64,000 nt of DNA from an uncultured Erysipelotrichaceae bacterium (GCA_934725085.1 CAKVAL010000005.1:17093-81092), one strand, 5' to 3'. Counted from the first letter of the stretch, positions 43,500 through 52,371 are shown. Numbers and translations are program-made. The notes: generated by a model not told the origin, from the sequence alone.

Positions 43500-45319
43500 T
43501 AGTTTTCCTCGTCGTAGTATTCATCATATTCATCGAAATCAATGTCATCATCGTTGATCCATGAATCTTCCTCTAGTTCTTCCTCTTGTTGTCTGATTTC
43601 CTCTAGCTCTTCTTCAGAATATGTAGGCTTAACATCCTCATCATATTCCTTCTTTTCAAGGTTTTCACCCCTTAATCTTCTATCATCATCATCCTTCTTC
43701 TTACGCTTCTTAGTAACCTTTTCTTCCTTCTTACCAGCACCGGCAAAATCTTCAAACTTAGAAACATAATCAGTATGAGGAACTAACTTCTTACTAGGCT
43801 TAGATTCAGATTCGAGCCCAGGGTTTGAGCCCCCAGATTCGTGCCCAGATTCAACCTCTTTCTCTTCTTCTACTGGTTCTTCAACAGTAGTTTCTTCTTC
43901 AACAACAGGTTCTTCCTTAACAGATTCGTGCCCAGATTCGTGCCCAGATTCGTGCCCAGTTTCTTCCTTCTCAGCTTCTTCTAAAGATTCTTGGTTAGGA
44001 ACATCCTCAATAGTTACTTCATCAAGAGTTTCTTCAAATTCAACAAAAGCATCATCATTTACAACTTCTTCTTCACCACTTTCAGCCTTACGCTTAGCAG
44101 CTTCTTCTTGAAGTTGTAAGAATTCCTTTTGTTCCTTTTCCTTCTTAATCTTTAATTGATCTTCCTTAAAGAATGCTTCTTCACTTTCAATATCAACTCC
44201 AGCTTCTCTAACATCCTTCTCAGTCTTAATATCAATCTTACGGTTAGTTAACTTATAAGCAAGCTTAACATTCTTACCCTTCTTACCAATTGCGATAGAT
44301 AACTTATCATCATCTACCACAACACATAGAGGTCTTTGGTTACGCTTAATTAACTTTTCAAGTTCTTCTTCAGTTAAACTTGGATCAATCTTTTCATTTG
44401 AATAGAAACAAGCCTTTACTTCAGCAGGTGCTAAAGCATTCTTAACTAATTCGCCAATATCATCATTCCATTCAAAGACATCAACCTTTTCGCCCTTAAC
44501 TTCACTGATAACAGCTTGAACACGAGAACCTCTAGGACCAATACAAGAACCAATCGCATCTACATCCTCATTACGAGAATAAACAGCCATCTTAGTTCTC
44601 TCACCAGCTTCTCTAGCAATAGCCTTGATTTCAACTAAACCTTGTTGAATTTCAGGAACTTCCTTTTCAAATAATCTTTCAACAAACTTAGCATCAGCTC
44701 TACTTAGTACTACTTGAGAACCCTTAGTAGACTTAGAAACTTCCTTGATAATAGCCTTAATAGGATTACCTTCTCTATATACTTCACCAGGGATTTGATC
44801 ACTCTTCTTTAAGATAGCGAAAGTATTTTTGATATCAACAAGAACAAACTTCTCTTCAACTGTTTCAATAACACCTGAGATTAAATCATATTCCTTATCC
44901 TTGTATTCATCATAAACTCTTTGTTTATCAAACTCTTTAGTCTTTTGTTTAAGCATATTCTTGGCAACATTGATTGCAGTTCTACTAATTTCAGCGAAAT
45001 TAATTTCCTCTTCAATAGTATCGCCAACCTTAACATCAGGTTTAATTTCCTTCGCATCAGAATATAAAATATCTAATGTTTCATCAAAAGTATCTGAATC
45101 ATCATCAACAACTAACAATTCATGATAAGCTTGAATACCCTTACTATCAATCTCAACTCTTACCTTAGCAGCAGGAGCATCGACATGATTTTGGTATGTC
45201 TTTACAATTGCTTCCTTTAATGTTTCAATCACGAATTCAGCTGGAATCTTACGTTCTTCTTCGAATAAACGCATACCTTCCAAAAAGTTCTTGTTGTTTT
45301 TTAAATTAACGCCATTCAT
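43499..45319 (-). CDS. nusA: transcription termination/antitermination factor NusA with long acidic tail
   Basis: 606 aa, far longer than the usual 350-400 aa of Firmicute NusA. N-terminal RNAP-binding domain (1-125), S1 domain (about 135-200), KH1 and KH2 (about 200-345: IGPRGSRVQAVISEVKGEKVDV, LSIAIGKKGKNVKLA). From about 375 to the end is an extra Glu/Asp/Lys-rich low-complexity tail. Within it are TGHESGHESGHES (about 454-466) and ESGHESGGSNPG (about 490), encoded by the dispersed repeat. Modulates pausing, termination and antitermination. Confidence 0.95.
   Translation of the reverse strand: MNGVNLKNNKNFLEGMRLFEEERKIPAEFVIETLKEAIVKTYQNHVDAPAAKVRVEIDSKGIQAYHELLVVDDDSDTFDETLDILYSDAKEIKPDVKVGDTIEEEINFAEISRTAINVAKNMLKQKTKEFDKQRVYDEYKDKEYDLISGVIETVEEKFVLVDIKNTFAILKKSDQIPGEVYREGNPIKAIIKEVSKSTKGSQVVLSRADAKFVERLFEKEVPEIQQGLVEIKAIAREAGERTKMAVYSRNEDVDAIGSCIGPRGSRVQAVISEVKGEKVDVFEWNDDIGELVKNALAPAEVKACFYSNEKIDPSLTEEELEKLIKRNQRPLCVVVDDDKLSIAIGKKGKNVKLAYKLTNRKIDIKTEKDVREAGVDIESEEAFFKEDQLKIKKEKEQKEFLQLQEEAAKRKAESGEEEVVNDDAFVEFEETLDEVTIEDVPNQESLEEAEKEETGHESGHESGHESVKEEPVVEEETTVEEPVEEEKEVESGHESGGSNPGLESESKPSKKLVPHTDYVSKFEDFAGAGKKEEKVTKKRKKKDDDDRRLRGENLEKKEYDEDVKPTYSEEELEEIRQQEEELEEDSWINDDDIDFDEYDEYYDEEN
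43809..43846 (-). repeat. dispersed repeat cluster A in nusA, three copies
   Basis: GATTCGAGCCC (43809-43819), GGTTTGAGCCC (43822-43832), GATTCGTGCCC (43836-43846), plus strand reading. Two copies are diverged. The first-to-third distance is 27 nt, keeping the frame. Confidence 0.7.
43923..43957 (-). repeat. dispersed repeat cluster B in nusA, three exact copies
   Basis: GATTCGTGCCC at 43923, 43935 and 43947 (plus-strand reading), exact 12-nt period, coding for GHES units on the minus strand. Confidence 0.9.
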
Positions 45320-45334
45320 AATAATTCTTCTCCT

Positions 45335-45769
45335 TTAAAATTTAACGGCATAACGTACAGCTTTAACATCGCTGTAATTGATCTTAATTGTTTTAGAAAT
45401 ATTCTTTTCCATAGTTTTTAAAGTAATAACAGTACCATCGAAATCCTCTAGGTCACCATAATACTTAAAACCCTTACCCTTAACATGGATATATGAGCCA
45501 ATTGCTTCCTTTAGTTCATCAGCATTTCTAATCCTTTTTTCAATACCACATGAACTTACATCTAGCATATAAGCATCCATATCCCCGTCATACTTATCCA
45601 TGATTTCTGATACTTTCTTAGATATTTCTTCAATCTCATTCATATCTAATGAAGCATCAATTGATACGTGCAAAATGTTATTCTTTTTCTCATAATAACA
45701 CTCATATAGCTTATATCCTAGTAGGTCTAGTTCATAAGCTAGCTTTTCGTTTAAATCTTTAATTTCCAC
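45335..45769 (-). CDS. rimP: ribosome maturation factor RimP
   Basis: 144 aa. LLGYKLYECYYEKKNNILHVSIDA, EEISKKVSEIMDKYD, YMLDVSSCGIEKRI match RimP (usual form: Y-LEVSSPGLDRPL; here DVSSCGIEK). Needed for 30S subunit assembly. The start is GTG at 45769, 5-6 nt after AGAGG; the overlapping ATG is in the wrong frame. First gene of the operon. Confidence 0.93.
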   Translation of the reverse strand: MEIKDLNEKLAYELDLLGYKLYECYYEKKNNILHVSIDASLDMNEIEEISKKVSEIMDKYDGDMDAYMLDVSSCGIEKRIRNADELKEAIGSYIHVKGKGFKYYGDLEDFDGTVITLKTMEKNISKTIKINYSDVKAVRYAVKF

Positions 45770-45792
45770 ATTCTACCTCTAAACAATAAATT

Positions 45793-45818
45793 AAGCAGAG
45801 ATTTCTCTCTGCTTATTT
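45793..45818 (-). terminator. terminator of the CPBP protease gene
   Basis: AAGCAGAGA-TTTC-TCTCTGCTT; read on the minus strand it ends in AATTTATT. It sits between the CPBP gene and rimP. Confidence 0.75.
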
Positions 45819-45843
45819 ACACTACAATATTAACAAATTTCCC

Positions 45844-46764
45844 TTAAAATTTCAACAATGTTATCAAAGTAGTATGCATAACAAACAATAATAAGGCGAT
45901 AATCACAAAAATATTTGATAAAAAGAACTTAATAGCCCTTTTAGAAGAATCGGAACTTCCGATTGAAATGATATTATATTTTTTACTAAATACTAGAATA
46001 ATAGCTAAAATCAACAATATCGCAATAAAGACCAATGAGAAGATACTATACTTTTCAGGCACTAAAGCGAAAGCACATAACAAGGCATTACCCATAATAT
46101 GTGTAAATAATGATGGTCTAATTGACTTGTAAGTTAAAGTCATCTTTGCCAACAAATAGCCCATCACAAAACTTGGAATCATCTCGCTAATAGAAGCGTG
46201 GGCTAAAGTATAGACAATTGTTGTCATCATAAGCGCAAAATATCTTCCATATTTACTTAACGAATTAAGTAAAACACCTCTAAAGGCATATTCCTCTAAT
46301 AAAGGTGATAAGAAAATGAAAGTAAACAAATAAATAGGACTGTCAACTAATATTTCATTAAAGACAATGCCAACATCCGAAAGCATTATGCCTTGAACAC
46401 CTAATAGTTTTGTGATGATTGTATTTACATATAAGGCAGCTGCAACAAAGCCAAAATAAACTACAAAGTTAGTTAAATAATCACTTAAATCAATTTCGGT
46501 CTTCTTTGTGAATTCTTTTAAATTAGTACCAAATACTCTTCTAACTATCATAAAAGGAAAAACAGTACCTATAATTAAACCTATAAAAGAAATAATAAAA
46601 GAAAACTTTGGATTATCCATTCTAGGAAATAAGCCATCAGAAACACATATCTTAGCACCAATGGGTATAAAAACCACAATCAAGGCATATATCATCAAGG
46701 CAATACCAACGATTGAAAATTGTTTTTTTACATAATTTTGAGAAACGGTTCTTTTATTCGCCAT
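45844..46764 (-). CDS. CPBP-family intramembrane metalloprotease
   Basis: 306 aa from the ATG at 46764. A longer frame begins at 46782, but that codon overlaps the TATAAT that ends 6 nt before 46764. Eight or so membrane helices. CPBP (CAAX-protease-like) motifs: SPLLEEYAFRGVLLNSL (Glu-Glu and Arg), LAHASI (His), and SLFTHIMGNAL (second His/Asn). In bacteria such proteins mature or confer immunity to peptides, or process membrane substrates. A short AATCGGAA / TTCCGATT inverted repeat lies at 45951-45967 inside the gene. Confidence 0.88.
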   Translation of the reverse strand: MANKRTVSQNYVKKQFSIVGIALMIYALIVVFIPIGAKICVSDGLFPRMDNPKFSFIISFIGLIIGTVFPFMIVRRVFGTNLKEFTKKTEIDLSDYLTNFVVYFGFVAAALYVNTIITKLLGVQGIMLSDVGIVFNEILVDSPIYLFTFIFLSPLLEEYAFRGVLLNSLSKYGRYFALMMTTIVYTLAHASISEMIPSFVMGYLLAKMTLTYKSIRPSLFTHIMGNALLCAFALVPEKYSIFSLVFIAILLILAIILVFSKKYNIISIGSSDSSKRAIKFFLSNIFVIIALLLFVMHTTLITLLKF

Positions 46765-46770
46765 AGAGAA

Positions 46771-46776
46771 ATTATA
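46771..46776 (-). promoter_or_regulatory. -10 box, probable leaderless promoter of the CPBP gene
   Basis: TATAAT, TTCTCT, ATG at 46764. Confidence 0.6.
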
Positions 46777-46836
46777 TACCATTATCTTCCATATCTATTA
46801 AAAAAGACTTTACTTTGTACACAAAGAAAATATCAG

Positions 46837-46842
46837 TATAAT
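46837..46842 (+). promoter_or_regulatory. -10 box, probable leaderless promoter of the COG2509 gene
   Basis: TTGTAC, 16 nt, TATAAT, GTTAAT, ATG at 46849. Confidence 0.65.
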
Positions 46843-46848
46843 GTTAAT

Positions 46849-48417
46849 ATGATTTTAGTAAGTGAAATAAAACTAGGACTTCATGAAGATGAAAAGATTC
46901 TAAAGAAGTTACTAATAAAGAAATTGAATATTAAAGAAAGTGATCTTATAAGCTACAAAATTCATAAAAAGAGTATCGATGCACGTAAGGAAGCTATATA
47001 CAAAGTTCAATTATTGGCTGAAGTAAAAAATGAACAACGTTATCTTAAACTTAAAAATGTTAGTTTATATAAGCCTGTTGATACTAAAGCTTGTGCTATA
47101 AAAAGTGATATAAGACCAATCATTGTAGGATATGGACCAAGTGGTATCTTTGCGACCTATAGACTAGTAGAAGCAGGATTAAAACCTATCGTCATCGAAA
47201 AAGGAAAGAGAATCAAAGATAGAGCCAAAGATGTAGAACACTTCTTTAAAACAGGAGAACTAGATGTTAATAGTAATGTTCAATTTGGCGAAGGTGGTGC
47301 TGGTACTTTCTCTGATGCAAAGTTAACCACAAGAATCAAAGACCCTTTCATAGAATATATCTTAGATGTCTTTGTGAAGTTTGGTGCCGATGAATCTATT
47401 AAATACACTCCACATAGTCATATCGGAACCGATAATATCAGAATCATCATCGAAAAGATAACTGATTATTTAATTGAAAAAGGTGCTACTTTCTATTTTG
47501 AAGAACAATTAGAAGAATTATTGTTAGATGATAATCATAAAGTAACTGGCATCAAAACTAATAAACAAAGCATCACATCCCCTATTTGCCTATTGGCAAT
47601 AGGACATAGTTCTTATGAAACAATTAAGAATCTAGATAAACAAGGTGTTCATATCTCCGCTAAAGATATGGCTATTGGCTTTAGAGTAGAACACCCTCAA
47701 AGTTTAATTGATGAGAATCAAGGTGGTGATGGAATACATGCTTGTGAATATTTCTTAAGATATAAAGATACTAAAGGTGTTTATTCCTTCTGTATGTGCC
47801 CAGGTGGCATGGTAATACCTGCATCAAGCGACAAAGAAAGAATTGTTACTAATGGTATGTCATATGCAGCTAGAAACTCTGGCATTGCCAATTCAGCTAT
47901 TCTTATTCAAGTGAATAAGGAAGAATTTTCGGGCACGAATCCTTCGGGCACGAATCCGGGCACGAATCTTGGTGGCTTTGAATATCTTAGACATTATGAA
48001 CAAAAGGCTTATGAGATATCAAATTCATACAAGGCTCCTGCATGTAATATTAAAGATTATATAAATAATGAATTAAATGATTTAAACTTTGAGTCTTCTT
48101 ATCCTTTAGGTACAACCTTGTATAACTTCAATAACTTCTTTAAAGAAGAAGATAACAAAATCTTTAAGAAAGCCTTATTATTCTTTGATACTAAGATTAA
48201 AGGCTTTGTAGACAAGGGCATTATGGTAGGACCTGAAACCAGAAGTAGCTGTCCTGTTAGAATCGATAGGGATATAAATCTAGAATCAATCAACACAAGT
48301 GGCCTATATCCAAGTGGCGAGGGTGCCGGTTATGGCGGTGGCATTATGTCTTGTGCCTTAGATGGTATAAGATGCGCTAACAAAATTCTAGAAAACATCA
48401 CTCACAATTCACTTTAA
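46849..48417 (+). CDS. FAD-dependent dehydrogenase-like protein (COG2509)
   Basis: 522 aa from the ATG at 46849; the 43-codon upstream extension crosses the promoter and is rejected. A short N-terminal domain (1-85) precedes a Rossmann FAD site, PIIVGYGPSGIFATYRLVEAG then VIEKG (about 90-120), the signature VQFGEGGAGTFSDAKLTTR, and a C-terminal GEGAGYGGGIMSCALDGIR. COG2509 proteins are widespread and uncharacterised; a redox reaction on an unknown substrate is likely. Residues 361-373 (SGTNPSGTNPGTN) come from three copies of the dispersed repeat and appear inserted in a loop. Confidence 0.88.
   Translation: MILVSEIKLGLHEDEKILKKLLIKKLNIKESDLISYKIHKKSIDARKEAIYKVQLLAEVKNEQRYLKLKNVSLYKPVDTKACAIKSDIRPIIVGYGPSGIFATYRLVEAGLKPIVIEKGKRIKDRAKDVEHFFKTGELDVNSNVQFGEGGAGTFSDAKLTTRIKDPFIEYILDVFVKFGADESIKYTPHSHIGTDNIRIIIEKITDYLIEKGATFYFEEQLEELLLDDNHKVTGIKTNKQSITSPICLLAIGHSSYETIKNLDKQGVHISAKDMAIGFRVEHPQSLIDENQGGDGIHACEYFLRYKDTKGVYSFCMCPGGMVIPASSDKERIVTNGMSYAARNSGIANSAILIQVNKEEFSGTNPSGTNPGTNLGGFEYLRHYEQKAYEISNSYKAPACNIKDYINNELNDLNFESSYPLGTTLYNFNNFFKEEDNKIFKKALLFFDTKIKGFVDKGIMVGPETRSSCPVRIDRDINLESINTSGLYPSGEGAGYGGGIMSCALDGIRCANKILENITHNSL
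47931..47968 (+). repeat. dispersed repeat, three exact copies in the COG2509 gene
   Basis: GGGCACGAATC at 47931-47941, 47946-47956 and 47958-47968; periods 15 and 12 nt, both multiples of three. Confidence 0.9.
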
Positions 48418-48426
48418 ATTCACATT

Positions 48427-48462
48427 AAACCTCCTATAATAGTCAATATAAATAGGAGGTTT
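48427..48462 (+). promoter_or_regulatory. inverted repeat overlapping htrA promoter and ribosome site
   Basis: AAACCTCCTAT (48427-48437) is the exact complement of ATAGGAGGTTT (48452-48462), which contains the htrA Shine-Dalgarno; T-rich bases follow. A TATAAT lies at 48435-48440, inside the hairpin. Transcripts entering from upstream would form a terminator that hides the ribosome site; transcripts starting from the internal -10 would lack the 5' arm. Confidence 0.6.
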
Positions 48463-48466
48463 TTAT

Positions 48467-49567
48467 ATGAAACTAGGAATTAAACAAATAGTTATCATCT
48501 TCCTTGTTGCATTACTAGGAGGAGCATGTGGTACTTATGGTATCTATGAGCTAACTTATAAAAATAATACTGATGAAAACAAAGAAATTACAAGTGAAGT
48601 CCAATACACTAATAACGAAAGTGGCGTTTATGAAAAAGTTGTTGCGAAAGCGATTGATTCAGTTGTTCAAATCACAAGTAAAGCTCAAACTAACAATTCA
48701 TTCTTTGGCTCTTATGAATCTACATCTTTAGGATCTGGCGTTATTATCTCTGAAGATGGTTATATCGTAACTAACAACCATGTCATCAGTGGCGCTACTA
48801 ACGTATCAGTGGAACTAAATGATGGTACAACATACGACGCAACTATCGTTGGAAGTGATGCGAAAACTGACTTGGCTTTATTAAAGATTGAAGCTAGTGG
48901 TCTAAAATATTCCAGGATGATTGATTCTGACGAATTAAATCTAGGACAAGAAGTGGTTGCCATCGGTAATTCATTAGGTGAGGGTACAAGTTCTACTAAT
49001 GGTATTATTTCAGCCTTAAATAGAGAAGTTACAATTAGTAACTATTCAATGAACCTAATTCTAACAAACGCTCAAGTTAATAATGGTAACTCAGGTGGCG
49101 GCCTATTTGACTTAAATGGTAATCTAGTTGGTATCGTAAACGCTAAGATATCATCAAGCGCTAATGCTAGTGCAACTGTTGAAGGTATGGGCTATGCCAT
49201 CCCAGCTAATACCGTTAAAGAAATCGTTGAAGAACTAAAGACTAACGGCTATGTTAAAAACCGTGCAACCCTAGGTGTTAAAGTCATTACTGACTCTAAT
49301 TATCTTCAATACAATGGTTATACTAATGCTGGTGCCTTAGTAGGAGAAGTAGTTAAAGGTGGCGCTGCTGATAAGGCAGGCATTAAAGCTGGCGATTTAA
49401 TTGTTGCGATAAACGATACAAAAGTATCTTCATTCTCAGAATTATCTAAATTATTAGATGGCTATGGAATTGGCGATACAATAAGTGTTACAGTATCTCG
49501 TGATAATCAAATGAAGACATTCGAAGTTACACTTGTTGAAAGCGTAGTTGAAAGCAGCGAGAAGTAG
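48467..49567 (+). CDS. HtrA/DegP-like S1C serine protease
   Basis: 366 aa. One N-terminal membrane anchor (about 7-27), then a chymotrypsin-fold protease with His105 (VTNNHVISGA), Asp135 (AKTDLALLKI) and Ser209 (NNGNSGGGLFD), then one PDZ domain (about 262-355, AGALVGEVVKGGAADKAGI and GDLIVAINDTKV). Extracytoplasmic quality control of misfolded proteins. Its ribosome site lies in the inverted repeat at 48427-48462. Confidence 0.95.
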   Translation: MKLGIKQIVIIFLVALLGGACGTYGIYELTYKNNTDENKEITSEVQYTNNESGVYEKVVAKAIDSVVQITSKAQTNNSFFGSYESTSLGSGVIISEDGYIVTNNHVISGATNVSVELNDGTTYDATIVGSDAKTDLALLKIEASGLKYSRMIDSDELNLGQEVVAIGNSLGEGTSSTNGIISALNREVTISNYSMNLILTNAQVNNGNSGGGLFDLNGNLVGIVNAKISSSANASATVEGMGYAIPANTVKEIVEELKTNGYVKNRATLGVKVITDSNYLQYNGYTNAGALVGEVVKGGAADKAGIKAGDLIVAINDTKVSSFSELSKLLDGYGIGDTISVTVSRDNQMKTFEVTLVESVVESSEK

Positions 49568-49585
49568 GTTTTCCTACTTCTTTTT
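49561..49585 (+). terminator. terminator of htrA
   Basis: GAAGTAGG-TTTT-CCTACTTC followed by T5; the stop codon is within the 5' arm. Confidence 0.9.
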
Positions 49586-49621
49586 AATTTGTATTTTACA
49601 AGTAATAGTGTTATAAATATA

Positions 49622-49648
49622 TTAGCACTCGGAATATATGAGTGCTAA
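49622..49648 (+). promoter_or_regulatory. CIRCE operator of htpG
   Basis: TTAGCACTC, 9 nt, GAGTGCTAA: a perfect match to the HrcA-binding CIRCE element, 15 nt before the htpG ATG. Confidence 0.95.
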
Positions 49649-49662
49649 AGGAGTGAAAATGT

Positions 49663-51522
49663 ATGGCAATTAAACAATTTAAAACAGAATCAAAAAGACT
49701 ATTAGATCTAATGGCAAATTCTATCTATACAAACACAGATATTTTCCTAAGAGAATTAATCTCTAATGCCTCTGATGCGATTGATAAGAGATATTACTTA
49801 TCTTTAACAGATACTAGTGTTACTGCCGATGATCTAAAGATTAAGGTAGCTTGTGACAAGAAAGCTCGTACTATTACTATTTCTGATAATGGTATTGGTA
49901 TGTCTAAGGAAGACTTAGAGAATAATCTAGGTACTATTGCCAAGTCAGGTTCTCTAGAATTTAAGGAAAATCTAGATGAAAAAGAAAAAGTTGATATCAT
50001 TGGTCAATTTGGTGTTGGTTTTTACAGTGCTTTCATGGTAGCTGATAAGATCGAAGTTACTTCATTTAAGGTAGGTGAAGAAAAAGCTTATAAGTGGATT
50101 GGTACCATGGATGGCTATGAAATAAAGGCTGACAAGAAAGATGACTTTGGTAGCGTTATTACTTTATATGTAAAAGAAAATACTAAGGAAAAGAAATATG
50201 ATGATTATCTAGATTCTAATAATCTTCAAGTCTTGATTAAGAAGTATTCAGACTTTATTAGATATCCAATCGTGATGGATGTTGAAGTTACTAAGGAAGA
50301 TAAGACTGAAATCGAAGAGAAGACTATCAACTCAATGGTTCCTATTTGGAAGAAAGCTAAGAAAGATTTAAAGGAAGAAGATTATAACGAGTTCTATTCA
50401 ATGACTTATTATGATTTTGAGAAACCTTTAAAGACTTTACATTATAAGGTTGAAGGTAATACTTCATACAGCGCCCTACTTTATATTCCAAGTGTTAGAC
50501 CATTTAACTATTATTCAACAGACTATAAGATGGGTCTAAAGTTATATTCAAAAGGTGTCTTCATTAAAGATGAAGCTAAGGAACTTGTAAGTGATTACTT
50601 CCGTTTTATTAGAGGTGTTGTTGATAGTGATGACCTATCTTTAAATATTTCAAGAGAAATCTTACAAGAAGACTATCAAATGGCAGCTTTAAAGAAGTCT
50701 ATCGATAAGAAGATTAAGTCAGCTTTAGTCAAGATGCTAGAGAACGAAAGAGAAACTTATGAGAAATTCTTTGAACAATTCGGTACACAATTAAAGTTTG
50801 GCACTTATGATAACTATGGCATGAATAAGGATGAACTTATCGACTTATTAATTTTTAAATCAAGTAAGGAAGATAAGTATGTAACTCTTAAGGAATATGT
50901 TTCAAGAATGAAAGAAGACCAGAAGGATATTTATTACGCTACTGGTGAAACAATTGAGGCTATCAAGGAACTTCCTCAACTTGAAAAGGTACTAGATAAG
51001 GGTTATGAAGTATTATATTTCACTGACAATGTCGATGAATTCATGGCTAATATCATTGGTAACTATAGCGATAAACCATTTAAGTCATTATTACAGGGTG
51101 ATTTAGACTTAGATACAAAAGAAGAAAAGGAAGAAGTAGAAAAGAAGTCTAACGATAATAAGGACTTGTTGGCTACTTTAAAGGATGAATTAAAGGATAA
51201 GGTAAGTGATGTAAAACTTTCTACAAGACTTAAGACTTCTCCTGTTTGTCTTGTTTCTGATGATGGTATTTCTATTAATATGGCAAAGACCTTAAATGCC
51301 ATGAATCAAGGTAACATTCAAGCGAATAAGATTCTTGAAATCAACCCAGACCATGAGCTATTTAAGGCCTTAGCTAAAGTTTATGAAACAAACAAGAATC
51401 TTAGCGAATATGCTAATTTATTGTATGACCAAGCATTACTAATTGCTGGTTTAACAATTGAAGATCCTCTAGCTTATACTAAGCGTGTTTCTGATTTGAT
51501 GTTGAAGGCATTAGAAAGATAA
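49663..51522 (+). CDS. htpG: molecular chaperone HtpG (Hsp90)
   Basis: 619 aa. GHKL ATPase: FLRELISNASDAIDK, ITISDNGIGMSKEDL, LGTIAKSGSLEF, GQFGVGFYSAFMVA; then middle domain with FNYYSTDYKMGLKLYSKGVFI and SLNISREILQED, and a C-terminal dimerisation domain. ATP-dependent folding chaperone in the cytosol. Its control by CIRCE, and so by HrcA, is notable because in Bacillus subtilis htpG is outside the HrcA regulon. Ends 12 nt into the convergent nucleoside phosphorylase gene. Confidence 0.96.
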   Translation: MAIKQFKTESKRLLDLMANSIYTNTDIFLRELISNASDAIDKRYYLSLTDTSVTADDLKIKVACDKKARTITISDNGIGMSKEDLENNLGTIAKSGSLEFKENLDEKEKVDIIGQFGVGFYSAFMVADKIEVTSFKVGEEKAYKWIGTMDGYEIKADKKDDFGSVITLYVKENTKEKKYDDYLDSNNLQVLIKKYSDFIRYPIVMDVEVTKEDKTEIEEKTINSMVPIWKKAKKDLKEEDYNEFYSMTYYDFEKPLKTLHYKVEGNTSYSALLYIPSVRPFNYYSTDYKMGLKLYSKGVFIKDEAKELVSDYFRFIRGVVDSDDLSLNISREILQEDYQMAALKKSIDKKIKSALVKMLENERETYEKFFEQFGTQLKFGTYDNYGMNKDELIDLLIFKSSKEDKYVTLKEYVSRMKEDQKDIYYATGETIEAIKELPQLEKVLDKGYEVLYFTDNVDEFMANIIGNYSDKPFKSLLQGDLDLDTKEEKEEVEKKSNDNKDLLATLKDELKDKVSDVKLSTRLKTSPVCLVSDDGISINMAKTLNAMNQGNIQANKILEINPDHELFKALAKVYETNKNLSEYANLLYDQALLIAGLTIEDPLAYTKRVSDLMLKALER

Positions 51523-52317
51523 TAGGAAGTTCTTAATTAAGTTACATAAATTAAGACTAGATCTATTAGCTACTTCAAGCACTTCCTTGTGGGAGTGCTT
51601 TTCTTTTGCCAAACCAGTTGCCATATTAGTGATACAAGAAATACCCAAGACTTTAATACCCATATAGTTAGCTACAATGGTCTCAGGAACAGTTGACATG
51701 CCCACTACATCAGCTCTCATCATCTTATAGGCTCTAATTTCGGCAGCAGTCTCATAACATGGTCCATTAAAGAAAGCATAGACACCCTCTTGTAAATGAA
51801 TATCAGCAATACTTTTAACCTTATTGATTAATTCTTTACTATAACTCTCTGACATATCAGGGAATCTTGGCCCAAAGTCTTCATTATTATCACCAATCAA
51901 AGGATTAATACCTAATAAATTGATATAGTCAGTAATCAACATTAAATCACCTGGCTTGAAGTTTTCATTAACAGCACCACAAGCATTAGTGATAATTAGT
52001 TTATCAATTCCCAATAGTTTTAAAACATAAATCGGATAAACAACAGGATCAAAACCCTTTCCTTCATAATAATGAGTTCTTCCTTGCATTATAACGACAT
52101 TTAGATTATTTACCTTGCCAAAAACTAAATTACCCTCATGACCTACTACATTTGAACAAGGGAAGAAAGGAATATCCTTATAAGAAATAATTTGTTTATC
52201 ACTTAATAAATTAACCACATCGCCTAAACCAGATCCTAAAATAATCCCAATTTCAGGCTTAATTTCAACTTTTTCTTTTAAATAATTATAAGATTCATAG
52301 ATATTTTCAAAATTCAT
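51511..52317 (-). CDS. purine nucleoside phosphorylase, trimeric type
   Basis: 268 aa. IGIILGSGLGDVV (phosphate loop), VVIMQGRTHYYEGKG, LIITNACGAVNENFKPGDLMLITDYINLLG, GPCYETAAEIRAYKMMRADVVGMSTVPE (base and ribose binding with Glu and Met), and a final alpha helix. Cleaves inosine/guanosine (and perhaps deoxy forms) with phosphate. In the trimeric type the base-contacting residue after GISCITNMA is Asn in this form, favouring 6-oxopurines. GGAGG precedes the ATG. Confidence 0.93.
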   Translation of the reverse strand: MNFENIYESYNYLKEKVEIKPEIGIILGSGLGDVVNLLSDKQIISYKDIPFFPCSNVVGHEGNLVFGKVNNLNVVIMQGRTHYYEGKGFDPVVYPIYVLKLLGIDKLIITNACGAVNENFKPGDLMLITDYINLLGINPLIGDNNEDFGPRFPDMSESYSKELINKVKSIADIHLQEGVYAFFNGPCYETAAEIRAYKMMRADVVGMSTVPETIVANYMGIKVLGISCITNMATGLAKEKHSHKEVLEVANRSSLNLCNLIKNFLLSF

Positions 52318-52371
52318 AAATCGCCTCCTTTTTCTTTATTATATGGTATTCTTGTGTTAGAGGTTTTATTT

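Noticed and set aside
46720..46848. 43-codon N-terminal extension of the COG2509 protein
   Set aside because: It runs through the TATAAT box and into the divergent promoter; the protein aligns from the ATG at 46849.
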